Positions 23,501 to 36,226 of a stretch of 64,000 nucleotides of DNA are shown here, piece by piece; position 1 is the first letter of the stretch; every line of letters starts with the position of its first letter. The stretch is taken from assembly GCA_050084515.1 (NCBI GenBank), contig CM114272.1:25792001-25856000 (forward strand). The letters are read 5' to 3'. The DNA comes from Blasia pusilla. Lineage: Eukaryota > Marchantiophyta > Marchantiopsida > Blasiales. The translations under genes and the position numbers were made by a program. The notes beneath the pieces are model-generated. The model saw nothing but the letters and a program-made list of their open reading frames with translations, did no database searches and was not told the origin of the DNA.

Positions 23501-24149
23501 AATTTTTATTATCTCGTCTTAATTCAATTGTCTCTCAAAATGACACATGTTCCTTGGAAGACATAACCCAAAGAGGAGGGTTTTTTTAATCATGTAGAGT
23601 TTATAAGTGATCCCACGCATCCCACGGCATTTCCTAAAGTAATAGAGAAAATGAGATTTTTCTTTGTTCAGTTCGTGCTACACGACCGAGCTTACTGTTA
23701 ACAGACCAGCAGTCCTTACGACAGTGATGTTCTCATAACGAATGGTCCAGTTCTGAGAGACGAGGGAGGTGGACAGAGATCACGCGCTCTTACGTCATTG
23801 ATGTTCCCGTAACGAATGTTCTCATGGTGAGAAACGAGGGATATAGCTCACGCTGAAACGACGGAAATGGAATCAGTCGGCCTCCATTCAGCGATCTCTG
23901 AAAGTGGAAGAGAAAGTTTCGCATGTCTCCCCTGGACCCCCCAACGGACGAACACCGACCACAAAGACCCACGAAACCTAGAGCTGAAAGCAAGGGTCTG
24001 GTCAATGAAAACAGCCAGGGAGGATAAACCACGACCGGAACGATAGTGTAAGCGTCGAAAAAGAATAATCGCGTCCCTCTTCGCTTCTTAAACTGGAACC
24101 CTGTAGCTAGCGGCATGAGCCGCTGATTTGTTGGGCTTCGGTTTGGGAT

Positions 24150-25050
24150 TTGGTTTCCTCTTCCCGACTGCCTGCAATTTGCTCGGGAGTCGGAGTCATT
24201 CTTCGTCTCGTCGATCTTCGGTCACGTCTCACGGAACAGGTTCGATGCCGCCTTTACGGCTCGTTTTGGTTAGTTGGCCGGGGTCTGGCTGAAATGTCCC
24301 AGATCGGGTGGTCTTCGCGATCCGCGGATGGACTTGTTCCGTACTCTATCCGGATTCTTCGCTGCCATGGTTGCTGACTTCTACCAGTAGTCGCCGCAGG
24401 TAGTGGCTCCGTTCCTTCGCCTTTCTCATGTGGTGATCGAGTTCTCTTGTGTTGCCAAGTTCTTTCGCTTGACGATTAAGATGCATGGGCTGGCGGAGAG
24501 GATGGCCGACTTGCTTGTCATGGAGAGCCTATGACGTTTGAAAGATGGTGGATAGGTACAAAGCGATATCATGCTCGCAAAGTTGGTGATGCTCTCTGCC
24601 TCTCCTCCAATTTGGACGCCGACTTATCTTCCTTGTCATCAATTGTCGTCGACCACTCGCCGTCTGCGTTGGAGTCCCGGCGCTCTGCGTCGTCTAGGCT
24701 TACCAATGCGAGCGTGGATATCTTAGCGAGAAAAGATCGATCGAATGGAGTGGGCAGAGCTTAACAGAGAGAAAGTGTGACCTTTTCCCGGAATCATATT
24801 ATCAGTGCAGTGCTACTGCGATGGTCCGTCAGCCCGCTAATGCTTCGAGTGTGGTCCTCGAGATCATTGACCAGTCGTCGAATGCAAACTCCAGTATTCT
24901 GAGGAAAACCGCATGAAGTTGTGGGGCGTTTAGGCTTTAGGTTTGATGCTAAAAGTTCCTACTGACTTGCTTCATCACAGAACGGGTCGATTCTGGATCG
25001 CGTAAATTCGTGGCTCCTGAACCTAGCTTGGTCTTGTGGTTGATTTTCAG
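24150..25050 (+). other. Probable 5' UTR and leader intron of F-box gene
   Basis: The stretch before the F-box start has no conserved frame. A pyrimidine-rich acceptor, TGATTTTCAG ending at 25,050, lies 23 bases before the start codon. This implies an intron in the 5' untranslated region; donor and transcript start were not resolved. Confidence 0.45.
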
Positions 25051-25073
25051 GAGTCTGTGAGCGGCACTTGAAC

Positions 25074-26333
25074 ATGGAAGGACTTCCTGTTGAAGTCATC
25101 GGCAACATCCTATCTCATCTTGCGGCGGCCCGGGATGTGGTGATCGCCTCGGCTACGTGTAGGAAATGGCGAGAAGCGGTAAGGCGGCATCTGCATACAC
25201 TCTGCTTCAGCACCTCCGACTGGCCAGCTTATCGAGAGCAATCGACCGAAGAGCTGGAAGTTCTGATAACCCAGACGATTCTTCAGACGTCTTCTTTGGA
25301 AGACTTGACAATATCCTTGGGCCCTTCAGTTACCCTCTCAGCAGCCCCGGTGGTTGCCTGGCTTATGTACACGCGTGAATCACTACGTATTTTGAAATAC
25401 ACGGTCAACACCAAAACGAATGTGGACATTCTGGAGAGGTGTGGTAAGCAGAGGCTTGAAAGCCTGAGCCTCACTTACACCACGATCGCAAGTGTTGACC
25501 CAAGCTTTTACAAGTTTCCAGTTCTCCAATCCCTTGAACTAATACGAGTGACTCTCTCAGCTGTGGATCTCAATCTCCTCTTGTCGGCCTGTCCAAAGCT
25601 GGAGTCGCTTTCCCTCACAAACGTGGATGTGGCTCTCTCGGACACAGTGTCTTGCATGGAGCTTTGCAGCCCCAGCTTACGAGCTTTCCGTCTGGAAGAG
25701 CTGGGTCTTGATCAGGTTACCTTAGAAGCAGATAAGTTGGAGAGTTTGCACCTGAGGGACTGCAGGTTCGAGAATTTTGAGCTTGTGAGCAAGGGGAGTT
25801 TGCGTGATTTGAGGATCGATGATGTCAGCTTGAGTCGGTTCGACATTGGAGATTCCACAGATCAACTGGCAGTGATCGATGTGAAAGATCTCCACATCAC
25901 GTGGACGAAGTTTAATGACATGATCTCGAAGGCCTCTAAGCTGAGAAGCTTGCGGCTTGGGGGTCTTACAATTGATGGAGACGAAGAAGTGATGGACCTG
26001 GAAACAATTGCTGTGTCATTCCCCGGGTTGCAAAAATTAGCTTTGAATTATGAACTAGTTGACGGGCTACGGCAGAATGCTCTTAGGGGCTCCGCACTCC
26101 TACAAAGAGTTGTTTGGTTGGAGCTGGGTTCCACCGTAATCAACGAGGCTTTCGCCGAGTGTATCGGTGGGGTGCTTGAGAGGTGCCCCAAATTGGAGAA
26201 GCTTCTTGTGCACTGGTATATATCGGAGACTCCAGCCCGGGAAGATTATCCAATGATGGCTAGATTCACCACTTGTCTCGTGAATCTAATGCGCAGATTT
26301 GACCATGTCGAAGTCGACTTCGACTATTCTTAA
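25074..26333 (+). CDS. F-box/LRR protein, At1g67190-like
   Basis: Intact single-exon frame of 419 residues. The F-box occupies roughly residues 1-40 (MEGLPVEVIGNILSHL, then VVIASATCRKWREA); the rest is leucine-rich repeats (LLLSACPKLESLSLTNV, KLESLHLRDC, KLRSLRLGGL, CPKLEKLLVHW). From memory it matches the Arabidopsis F-box/RNI-like protein At1g67190 along its whole length, including the start, WLMYTR, LDLNLLLSACP and the ending HVEVDFDY. Known of the family: F-box proteins are substrate receptors of SCF ubiquitin ligases; this member's substrate is not known to me. The start at 25,074 is chosen over an in-frame TTG at 25,068 because homology begins at that Met. A leader intron probably precedes it. 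The only long intact gene on this part of the plus strand. Confidence 0.95.
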   Translation: MEGLPVEVIGNILSHLAAARDVVIASATCRKWREAVRRHLHTLCFSTSDWPAYREQSTEELEVLITQTILQTSSLEDLTISLGPSVTLSAAPVVAWLMYTRESLRILKYTVNTKTNVDILERCGKQRLESLSLTYTTIASVDPSFYKFPVLQSLELIRVTLSAVDLNLLLSACPKLESLSLTNVDVALSDTVSCMELCSPSLRAFRLEELGLDQVTLEADKLESLHLRDCRFENFELVSKGSLRDLRIDDVSLSRFDIGDSTDQLAVIDVKDLHITWTKFNDMISKASKLRSLRLGGLTIDGDEEVMDLETIAVSFPGLQKLALNYELVDGLRQNALRGSALLQRVVWLELGSTVINEAFAECIGGVLERCPKLEKLLVHWYISETPAREDYPMMARFTTCLVNLMRRFDHVEVDFDYS

Positions 26334-27394
26334 GCCTGGGGGATGCCACTCACTCCTGCCTCGCGAAGGAACAATCTCACGGATTCTTTTAGTTCCTTTA
26401 CTTCTTTCACTCCGTTCGAAGTGATCATCCGTTCCTTGACCCCATCAGAATTCAGCATCTTCCCATACAATTGCTCTCTACTTAGACATTTTGACAGATG
26501 GGAAGTAGCATGGTCTCCGCACGCTTTCTGAACCATGGGGGTGTTAATTCATTATGTGCTGCACAGCAACGCAGTGCTTCAAGGACTCGTATCGGTTTAG
26601 TAGAAAAGTAACATTTTCGCGGTCTTCTTCTATCAGTTAACCTGTGCGTGGTTTCGAGTCTGAAGTAGTTCACGGCGCAGCTGATTTCTTCGCAGAAATG
26701 CCCAGCAGCGGTGGGTGGATGTGATGTCTCTCCACTCACCATTGATGAAAAGAGAAAAAAAAAATCTGCTTGTCTTGTCAACTGGGAAGCGAGAGCTGTA
26801 CGTTCTAGCGATGGTTGTAACTGCTTCGGCAGATCTGCATCATCATCATCATCATCGTCATCATTGCGAGACTCTAAAGTGTTGGAGGCGCATGAGCTTG
26901 GGTTTGCGCTTTATGTTTGTGAGTATTTTCAATAAAAGATTTGAGACTTAAAAGGTCTTCTGCTCATCTCAGATGCTTCTTCTTCTTCTTCTTCCGAGAT
27001 TTGCGTTCTCTGGTTTGAGTTGGACTTCACTAGTGAATTCCGCAATGAAATTGAACCAGAAGGGCCGCACGGGTCGTACGCCCACGGAAGGTATGTATTT
27101 AAATGCCCTTGGCCTAACCGCTGCATCCATAACTAAACCGAACGCTCGGGCAGGCATACGTCGGTGGTCTACCACAACTTCATCTGTTATGTCAGCTTTA
27201 CTTCTCTTCCTCGCTTTCACCCCGTCTTCTCCATCGACTGTCCATCTTTTCTCCTCATACTGTCGCCGCCTGGACCCCCTCTCTTGCATCTCCCTCCCTC
27301 TCCATCGCCTGTGTACACCTGCGCTGACACCCAAACCGCCGTCCACTGTCCCTCTGACCGCCCTTCACCCCTAACCTTCTGCTTCCACGAATCA
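26334..27394. other. Intergenic or UTR region
   Basis: F-box 3' UTR followed by the upstream region of the next gene. Holds short simple repeats (CAT)n near 26,838 and (CTT)n near 26,976. Opposed open frames at 26,969-27,374 overlap each other and show no domain. Confidence 0.5.
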
Positions 27395-30103
27395 ATGGAA
27401 GACGCACAAGGTTTCACTGCTGTAACGGAGAATGTGCAAGTTATTCATGAGATCTTCCCGTCTTCTAAACTGGCCTTGCGGAAACTGAGCGATTGAGATG
27501 TGGAGCATTCGGGTCTCCGTCATGTTCATCAGTTTCGGTTGGAATTGATCCCCCCGAGTATCTGGTGTTTCGGAAGACGGAGGCGAGAAGTTCGGTTCGT
27601 GGAATTCCGTGCCGAGCCGCTCCTTAGATGGAAGATCGCGTCGGAGAAATGCATCTGCAGCGCCGACATAAGTTAAAGTTGCTGCCCGAAGCACCTCTGA
27701 GCCAGCTGGTAGGACATCTCTACGGTTTTCAACTAGTGGCATTTGACGTTGTTCTCTAAACCGTAAGTGCCCTGGCAAGCTACGATCCTCCTCGAGCTCG
27801 ATGAAATGTACATTTCTAGATACTCCCATGCGTCAATTGCCAAGAGGATTCTGCTGCATTCTTTTGTATGATGTTGGATGTTGACCGAAGCTGCTGATCT
27901 CTCAGCATGGACCTTTCACCAGCAGAGTAGGAAAGCAAAGGATGACTTGAAGCTTCAGCGAGAAAGGCTACAAATCTGTCTGATTACTGAAGAGAAGAAA
28001 GCATTGCACCATATCCAGCTGAAGGTAACTGCACTCTTTACTAAACTTGTACCTGTCTCAAATACAGAAGAAAAGTGGTTCATACAGATCATAAATTGGA
28101 GGCAAACTGCGTCTCTCCTTTGGAACTCTGAAATTCCTACGAGGGGATGGAAGATCTGACTTAGTAGATACACGGAAGAAGGCAAATTCTATAGTGCCTT
28201 CGGTCTCGCACAATTCCTACTCTGAACACCAGAAGGTATTACGAGAGAGGTTTGTTGAGAGTGGCTTTCTTTGAAGCAGGGAGGACCGGCGTTGTGAATC
28301 GAGGGCTGTTTTCTTCTTGAGATTTTCTTTATGGGGTTTGAATGGTGAGTTCCTTAGATAAAACACTGCCCTCTAGATACTGCATCGAAGAAGATTTGAG
28401 GGATGATGTGCATGCATGCATGTTGAAGTAGGAAGCTGGGGGCTTTCTCAGCGAGAGACAGAAAACCTTCAGCTGAGGGAGCTACGGCTACAGCAGCTGG
28501 AACTGGCCGTTCTACACTCGTCTAGCCGGCTTCTTCGTCAGTTCGGTTGGATTCCATGGCTGAAATTGCTGCGACTTTGCAGGTGAGCTGTCTCCGGTGC
28601 AAAACTTCTGCAAGAAAATGTCCTCTAATCATTGCTTGAAGAGTTTAGAAATTGGTACCGAAGTCTGTCCAGCCTCAGCATGAAACAATCCTATCCTCCT
28701 CCATCATTTGGAGATCACACATCTCAAAGGTGTCACACTTGCCGGTAGCTACTCCTTGCTGTTGAGTCTCCCAGTAACTCGCTGTCGCAACTTCTTTCTG
28801 GCCCTATCAGGTCGACTGAGGAAGAAGCTGTTCATCATTCGTGCGTTTCTTTATCGAGGCGATGCCTTCTTGCTTGGAAGGCTATCTTGTCCGAACAACA
28901 GCAGGAGATATCAATGTCCAAGAAACTGCTACGAATGCGCGCTGACCACTTCAGAAGAATATGGCATGAACGGGTTTGTTGGGAGGCGTGGCGCATGTTA
29001 CTCACGGCTATGAAGTTGCATTCACGTGTCACGCTAAGATCTTGTGTTTCTGCGTGGCATAAGGTGATAATATTAAGGGGTTTTCCTGTTTTCATGACGT
29101 CCTCTTAGGGAAAATGATTAGGACAGGATTGTCCATAGGTGAGAGTTCATAGATCCGGAATCCAGTCAATACTGAAATTGCTATTCAGAGCCTTGACCCA
29201 GATGAAAATGAGAGATTATATCAAAGCAATCCCGTGAGAAGTGATCTGAGCCCAATGTGGTGGTTGTGTTTTGTGTGCTCATGGGAATCTGTGTCGCAGT
29301 ACTGCTCATTTGGTGTGGCTTTACATAACGAGAACTTGATGAGGCGGAAATGGTCTGCTTGGGTCGATCATGTAGCTGAACTCAAAGGAGCCAAGTTGCT
29401 CAAGTCTTTCGAAAGTGACAGAATTGCTACCGGACATGCTCGAAGGTCTGCTCTGGTTTCTACGATCTTCGCATTCCACCTCTTGTGAACTAGTCAGCGC
29501 ATAGTGCTAAAACTCACAGCATTTGCTTGTAGTTCATATGTTCTGCATCCGAGTTAGTAGGTCGTTCCCACTAAGATTCGATCAATTTAGAAGTGAGATC
29601 GCCGTTGTAAAGATTCAGCATAGGCAACAAAATTCTGCCCTATGATTGCCACACTTCCGAATTCCTGACTTATCCCCAACGATCGGGCTTGCGACAGAAA
29701 ATGATGAAAGTCCTGTGAAGGAAGTTTCATCGTCCTCCAGTCCTTGATGTAATACAGAATCTGCACATGAAGATTCCCCACTGCTGACGGACATTTCGTA
29801 GGAATCGTTTCTCGTCTTCGTAAAACCTCTTTCCCGGATGTAGGTCGATCGAAATCCAGTCCTGAACGTAGAGTAGGTGCACTGGGATTGAACTGATCGT
29901 TAGAGTAGGGAAGTGAGTGCGCTTGAATCCAAGCGTTCTCAAACAGAAGTATGCTTTGTGAGCTGTGGTGTAGGGTATTACAGGCGCACGTTTTGCAAGG
30001 TTGGCAGCAGGCGGCCGAAAGAGGCAAACTAGAAGCGCAAAGAATAAAAAGACATGCGGAGGCATGGATCAAGATTCACTCCTGGTTGGATGAACTTCAT
30101 CAG
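27395..30103 (+). CDS. Sfi1-like tryptophan-repeat coiled-coil protein (multi-exon)
   Basis: No long ORF, but a chain of exons with agreeing phases: 27,906-28,024; one ending at 28,235; 28,284-28,344; 28,456-28,582; 28,811-29,063; 29,153-29,445 (perhaps with a 66-nt intron inside); and a further open exon 29,984-30,103. Donors are GTAACT, GTATTA, GTGAGT, GTGAGC, GTGATA. The product is basic, helical and Trp-rich: FFLRFSLWGLN, FGWIPWLKLLRL, RCLLAWKAIL, FRRIWHERVCWEAWR, CVSAWHK, RRKWSAWVDHV, VLQGWQQA, HAEAWIKIHSW. A Trp followed by Lys/Arg at 20-35-residue intervals in helix is typical of Sfi1 centrin-binding repeats, which sit at centrosomes and basal bodies. The 5' exons (a candidate Met at 27,395; FRAEPLLRWKIASEK near 27,590) and the link from 29,445 to 29,984 (phase mismatch) are unresolved. 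No frame-breaking mutation is evident in the chained exons. Confidence 0.6.
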
Positions 30104-31004
30104 GTGGTATTTATCGCCCGCTCTCCTTAGATGCCAGACCCAGCCGGACTCCAAGATCCGTGGATGGTGCTCTGATCCATCCTGATCTCTGGGCTGGTCG
30201 TATGAATACCTATTCAACCAACTGCCGTGTTTTTAATCTCTGAATGATCCTTGTATAACTGACTGACGCACTTACTCAAGTACTTGCAAATCGTTGCTGC
30301 ATTTTCATTCACGCCTGCTCACCCACTTGTTGGAGTAGAGCTACTGATATCTCTAACCCGTTCATTTCTAACTGCATTTGCGTGTTCCGGTGCCGTAGGA
30401 TAAGCGCATTTCTTCGAGGCAGGTCCAAAGTTTGTGTCAGTGATGCGTAGCTTACGCACCTTACATTGTCGACTTTGAAGAATTTCAGCATGCGGGACAG
30501 TGGCGGTTACCTTGCGGTCGCAGGTAGGCATGAGGTGGTTTTGACAAGTATTTACAGAGACTCTAGCAAGACGTTCGGATCGGGATGACGACCTGCCTCG
30601 AATGTGCAGAGATGCGGTATGTAAGTAACGAAAACTACGTGATGGTAGAAGTCGGGTTAGGAAAAGCGAAACGCGTTATGGCGCTCATCTGAATTCAGAA
30701 AACTCTATCATCGAATTTTCACATGAGCTGCACAAGTCATGATTTCAACAATTTCCTACGTATTTTGAAATGCTGTCAAAATTGCTTCCGCTGTCGTTTT
30801 GGAAGAATCGCTTCGGTCGGACACGTCTGTCCAAGTAATATCCGAAGTGGTATGATTCACGAATTTGTGCGAAGAAAGTCGTAGACCATTGAATCCCGAG
30901 GCCGAAGACCGGGAAAGACGGACGTTTGGTCCGCGAAGTTTCATGTGTCTGTCTGATCTAATTTTGAAAAAACCAACTGGTAATTAAAGTGTGAACATTT
31001 TCTC

Positions 31005-31126
31005 GGAAGGGCACCTATTTAAAAGGGTCTGAGAACTCCCGCGTTCAGAATATTACATAAGTAGTGGAAGGGCACCTATTTAAAAGGGTCTAAGAATTCC
31101 GGCGTTCAAAATATTTCAAAACTAGT
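31005..31126 (+). repeat. 61-bp tandem duplication
   Basis: GGAAGGGCACCTATTTAAAA begins at 31,005 and again at 31,066; the two units then run in parallel with scattered changes. It includes a TATTTAAA element in each unit. Confidence 0.8.
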
Positions 31127-31186
31127 TTTGCCCGGGAAAGAGGGACTAATTATTTTGCACACAACTTTTTCTCTTACTATCCATAT

Positions 31187-31341
31187 AGAAAAATATTTTC
31201 TTACTACCTGTAATCTTTTTCTGCCCGCAAGCAGAGAAGTATTTGCACTTCATAGAGAGAAATATTTTCTTAATGTCTGTAAAGTAAAAATCATTTTTTT
31301 CTAGCCCGCAAGCAAAGAGGTATTTGCACTTCAATAAAAAT
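31187..31341 (+). repeat. 70-84 bp tandem duplication
   Basis: Two diverged units, each with AAATATTTTCTTA, then GCCCGCAAGCA and TATTTGCACTTCA. The second is longer through an insertion of A/T-rich sequence. Confidence 0.7.
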
Positions 31342-31841
31342 CTAGATTTCAAAGATGCAATAACGTACTTTCTCCACTCTCTTCCTATTACATTCATGCC
31401 TGATATATTAGATGTCTTATTTTTAATCGCTATTTAAAAAAGAAGAGATACATATATAGGGATAATATAGATTTTTTTATAGAGGTATATGTACTAGTAA
31501 GATGCTTGTGTTTGTGTTCGCTCGCTTCAAGTTCGGGGCCTAAACATTCTTTCTTCTCCCTACTTATACTCCCTCCTCGTAAATCACTTTCTAGATTCAA
31601 CTCCCATTCCGATATTCCCCAAAGCACCAAGACGACGAGAGATCATGTAAATGAATCTTCCCTGCCCGAGACTTGTAAATTTGAATGCTCACGTCTGAGG
31701 GCCAAATCAGATATTGTTGCCATGCATTCCGAGGTTTTCCAGTAGATGCCAAAGATACTTCCCCGTTGCCCAACACTAGCGTAATTTAGTATTGCCTTTT
31801 ATGTTAGATTGTGCCTGCACCTTGTGAGCATCTGTGCAACT

Positions 31842-32597
31842 TGTCGTGCGCATACACATCGTTATACAACCCACATCGTTGGTCATATCTACACACCACA
31901 CAACACGGATCTATCCCAACATACAAGTACATCCACATTTAAACGAAATACATCGGGATCCCACAACAAAAATCAAGAGTAGTAAAAATGACTCATCCGG
32001 CCTAAAACTCCACTAATGAATCTACATTGGCATATCGAATCACATCCACCCTCTACTATGAGGAAATCCGGACGCTATCAGCCTTACTCGTACACACCCA
32101 CACACGTCTATGCAAGAGAGGCGCTCCTAAGGCTCAACATGAGAAAGATGACTTGAGAAAGCCATCTCTCTCACTCTTATACCCTTGGGAAGAGCCAAAA
32201 GGCTCTTCCCCAAAAAATAGCCCTACCAAGGATAACCTGCGTGCACAAGTTACTGGGTGACTGTTGACTCAGTCAACGGGTCACCTGACGTACTAAAACC
32301 AAAATAGGGAAATCTCCATAAACGATGTTCCCGACACAAAAAAACATGTTCCCAACCTCATCCGACATATTGGGACTAAGTTACACCGGAACAATCCGCT
32401 GACTCTCTATACCGTCGACGCAATAGAACTATACCTACGTCGAAATAAGATGTGATACCTGTTGTGCGTATACACATCGCCACACAACCCACATTTCTAG
32501 TCACATCTACACACCACACAACACGGATCTTCCCCAACATACGGGTAGATCCACACATAAACGAAATACACTCACGCATATACATTGGGACCCCACA
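31842..32597 (-). mobile_element. Gypsy LTR (reverse) with terminal sub-repeats
   Basis: On the plus strand it starts TGTCGTGCGCATACACATCG at 31,842. The sub-repeats are 31,842-31,965 and 32,460-32,597; the first lacks about 14 bases. The body ends GATGTGATA, the complement of the TGTCAC-type body start. The outer end at 32,597 abuts a purine tract on the reverse strand (GCTAGGGGGGCGG), as expected for the PPT of a reverse element. Confidence 0.8.
32257..32284. promoter_or_regulatory. Palindromic W-box pair in LTR
   Basis: GTTGACTCAGTCAAC at 32,263-32,277 is a perfect palindrome of two TTGACT boxes, within a longer imperfect GTGAC...GTCAC inverted repeat. The matching site in the 46 kb LTR is at 46,136-46,160. 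Confidence 0.5.
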
Positions 32598-32613
32598 ACC
32601 GCCCCCCTAGCTG

Positions 32614-34768
32614 GCATTTGGGTCGCCCTAACTCCAGATAGCACACACATATATACCCGAAAAGATCTCCTATCCAATACACATCTAGCACCATCGGTGC
32701 CGTTATCCCCGTAACACTACCACACTACAGCTACTTGTCGTGTTGATCCCTCCGTACAGATCTAACACTCTCGTACCCTGATGCAAACGCTGCCACACAA
32801 CCGTGTGGTACCCAAACATATGAAGTCTCCACTCCAAGAGCATGACTGTCACTTGACTCTGTCTGCTCCTGAACACAAGCACTGCTTCATGCCTACCTCA
32901 CAAGCTCGGCTACACTCCCCGCCCTTACCCAACAACCGTAAAGCAAACTCCGCACCATAGGAAGAGACACCTACCGTGGTATGTCTCTCCGTGGGACTAT
33001 CCACTACGGGAATGTCCTCCGCATATGTGCTCCTCCCCAACAACTCCCTGATCAACTGACACCACGTGTGAATGTTGCCAACGTGGTCACCGTATCCTCA
33101 CGCGGTCGACCACCACTAACTCCTGCAAATTGCACCGGTAGATGGCTTACCTGTCCATCACCTGATCGCCACCTTGGCCGATAAGAAATCATCTCCTCCC
33201 AAAAATCCAGAATGAATCCAAGGGGATACAACATTGTACTCCCTACCAACACATCATATGACTCTGCCGGTGTCGTAATCGCCCGAGTGCGCAACATCGC
33301 ACTATCCGACTCATGCTCTGGCTGGAGTCTAATCACCAACTCCTGTCGAGTCATGTACTACGTGGGTGATACGCCCCAATAGAGGTCTGTATCTGAAAGG
33401 GACAACGCTCAATGTTTCCTTTCCGTAAACCCACCGCCAAACATGCCGCCTTCCCTAACATCAAGGGCTGCGCTCCCGAATCAAGTAGGACACGCTGCGG
33501 GTGGTACATCGTACATGTGGGACTAACCAAGCCAAAAACTCTTGCTCGGTTATCCAACAACACCACACATGGTGTGATCATGGCTCGCTCTATGGGCGAT
33601 CGAGCTGGCATATCTACCAACTTCGCCGCCCCCGCATGCCATGACTCAGTGGGGGAAGTCCTGAGCACGTGTTCCGAGGGCAAGTCCACCACCTCCTCAA
33701 CTACCTTTGAACAAGAGGAAATCACCTCTCCACGCTCACACAACATGGCGGCCAGCCGGAACACCTCCGCTTGTCCAACTCCCAATGCCGCCAACTCCAT
33801 GGCGGAAAAACAATGGAGCGTGGCTCACCCTAGTGGCCACCTCCAACAACATGGTCGACATTGGCTCCACCCAAGCCGGCATAGGAGTCGTCTCTCCAAC
33901 TCCTCCTAACGTTGATGCACTTGTCCCACCCATGGGTACTACCGGTCGTTGAGGCACCATCGACGGTGTATGTAGTGCCTCCGACACTGTGAACGACTGG
34001 GGAACCCTTGCTTGCCGCCCATCGGTCCCCTCCTGTGGGTCAATCTCAACCCCACCTCTCGATGGCTCGGTTACTCTCGTAGCATCCCGAGTCACCACTG
34101 GAACAACTTCAACCTGAGATGCACTACACATAAATCCCATCCCCGCAGAATCCTCACCAGCATCGTGGTAAGATGTGGAGGCTGATGCCACAGTAGCTAC
34201 TCTAAGCTCCGCGCCTTCCTGCAACTGCATCATCGTCATGGTAGAAATCCTCTACTCCAACTAATCGATGTGCGTAAGGAGCGCTGCATCAGGTGCATGT
34301 CCTCCATCTCCTGTGATTGGTGATGGCACTCTACCACCACGATCATCCACCACTCGATCTCCACCAAATCTCTCGCCCCCAAGTCCTCTGCCTACCTCTA
34401 GATGTACCTCTCGGCAAAGATCATAACACCAATCCCTAGTGTGACCATATCGTTCACAATGATCACACTGCAATTGTGGTGGGGCCATGCTCTGTGGGTC
34501 TTGAGCAATTGGAGGTGCACATGGCCCTCTCCCATGATGAAGGCAGTACCTCTTCCTGTGTGGCCCACCACACGTCCAACAAGCCAACCCTAGTCCTTGC
34601 TGAGTAACATATGTTGGTACGGGCCCTTGCCTCATTGGCTCACGATACGCGCCTTGCTCTCTGGGCCCAACGGCTTGCTCCCGTGGTAATGGTGCATGCT
34701 GGGGAAACTATGGGTATACTCCTACTTGTTGACCCGTCGAATCCCGCGAAAAATCCCCTGGTCACCAC
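32614..34768 (-). pseudogene. Gypsy gag C-terminus, protease and linker, internally deleted (copy 3)
   Basis: On the reverse strand from 34,768 down: a zinc knuckle CWTCGGPHRKRYC and a CDHCERYGHTRDWC knuckle (34,570-34,430), an acidic spacer (34,239-33,736), the protease (33,800-33,351) with an intact active-site loop LLDSGAQPLMLGKAACLAVG near 33,490, the block YDVLVGSTMLYPLGFILDFW near 33,240, and the linker (33,055-32,849). It then passes directly to the PPT and LTR: methyltransferase, RT, RNase H and integrase are missing. It is a non-autonomous deletion derivative. The protease itself is nearly readable. Confidence 0.8.
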
Positions 34769-34814
34769 CTAGTGCCCCACCATCGTACTAGTGGTACTAG
34801 TGCCCCACCATCGT
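34769..34814. repeat. Junction with 18-bp direct repeat
   Basis: CTAGTGCCCCACCATCGT occurs at 34,769-34,786 and 34,797-34,814, separated by ACTAGTGGTA. It lies exactly where a reverse-strand gypsy copy meets a forward-strand gag, marking the rearrangement breakpoint. Confidence 0.85.
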
Positions 34815-35242
34815 TCAGCTCGGTTGCAGAGTTCTTCAAGAGGTTGAAGAAGAACTATCAGGGAGTGAAGACGGAGAAAATGAGGAGTCTTCACGAATTT
34901 GAGCGAAAGACTGGTCAGAGTCTTCGTGAGGCATACACTCGTATGCGACGCTTGATTTCAGTTACCTAGGGTGTGACTAAGGCTCAGGCCGTCCAGTTTT
35001 GGTATGGGATCTTGGATAGAGAGTTGCGCCGCAGGGTACGTGATGCTACTCTTATGAGTGATGATTCACCCACATTGACCCATGTGTTTGCTCTATCTGA
35101 GAAGATTGAGCTTAACATGGTGGAAGAGAGAGTGATGACATCCGTATTCAATAGGGATATAACTAATACTTCTACAAATGTCTCCGGTGCCATGGAAACA
35201 CGTTGTAACACTAAAGTGATGGGTCAACAGCAGTGTGCATGA
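34790..35242 (+). pseudogene. Gypsy gag fragment, forward (well preserved)
   Basis: The cleanest gag in the window: SSVAEFFKRLKKNYQGVKTE, FERKTGQSLREAYTRMRRL, then AVQFWYGILDRELRRRVRDA and KIELNMVEERV. A single stop at 34,967-34,969 (TAG, probably from CAG) separates two in-frame halves. It lies head-to-head against copy 3, which runs the other way. Confidence 0.8.
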
Positions 35243-36137
<895 letters not shown>

Positions 36138-36226
36138 TGGTCCAAATGAAGTGGACGGGGCTTCTTCAAACTCAGATGCACATGATAGTCCATCTTCAGC
36201 ATGTATTAGACCGTCTCATGGGGAGT

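Larger units (their letters stand above)
19896..23640. other. Repeat-rich intergenic region
   Basis: No gene is supported in 3.7 kb. It contains a (CT)27 tract, a strong hairpin at 21,366-21,399, purine-rich tracts near 22.56-22.62 kb and two copies of a Helitron-like end near 23.1 and 23.3 kb. Open frames here show no recognisable domain and biased composition. Confidence 0.5.
30104..31841. other. Intergenic region with two tandem repeats
   Basis: Could include the 3' end of the Sfi1-like gene, but no further convincing exon was found. Holds the tandem repeats listed at 31.0 and 31.2 kb and AT-rich sequence up to the LTR at 31,842. Confidence 0.45.

Noticed and set aside
26969-27417. Overlapping opposed frames of 110-133 residues
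   Set aside because: Mutually exclusive, biased composition, no domain; likely UTR or promoter sequence.
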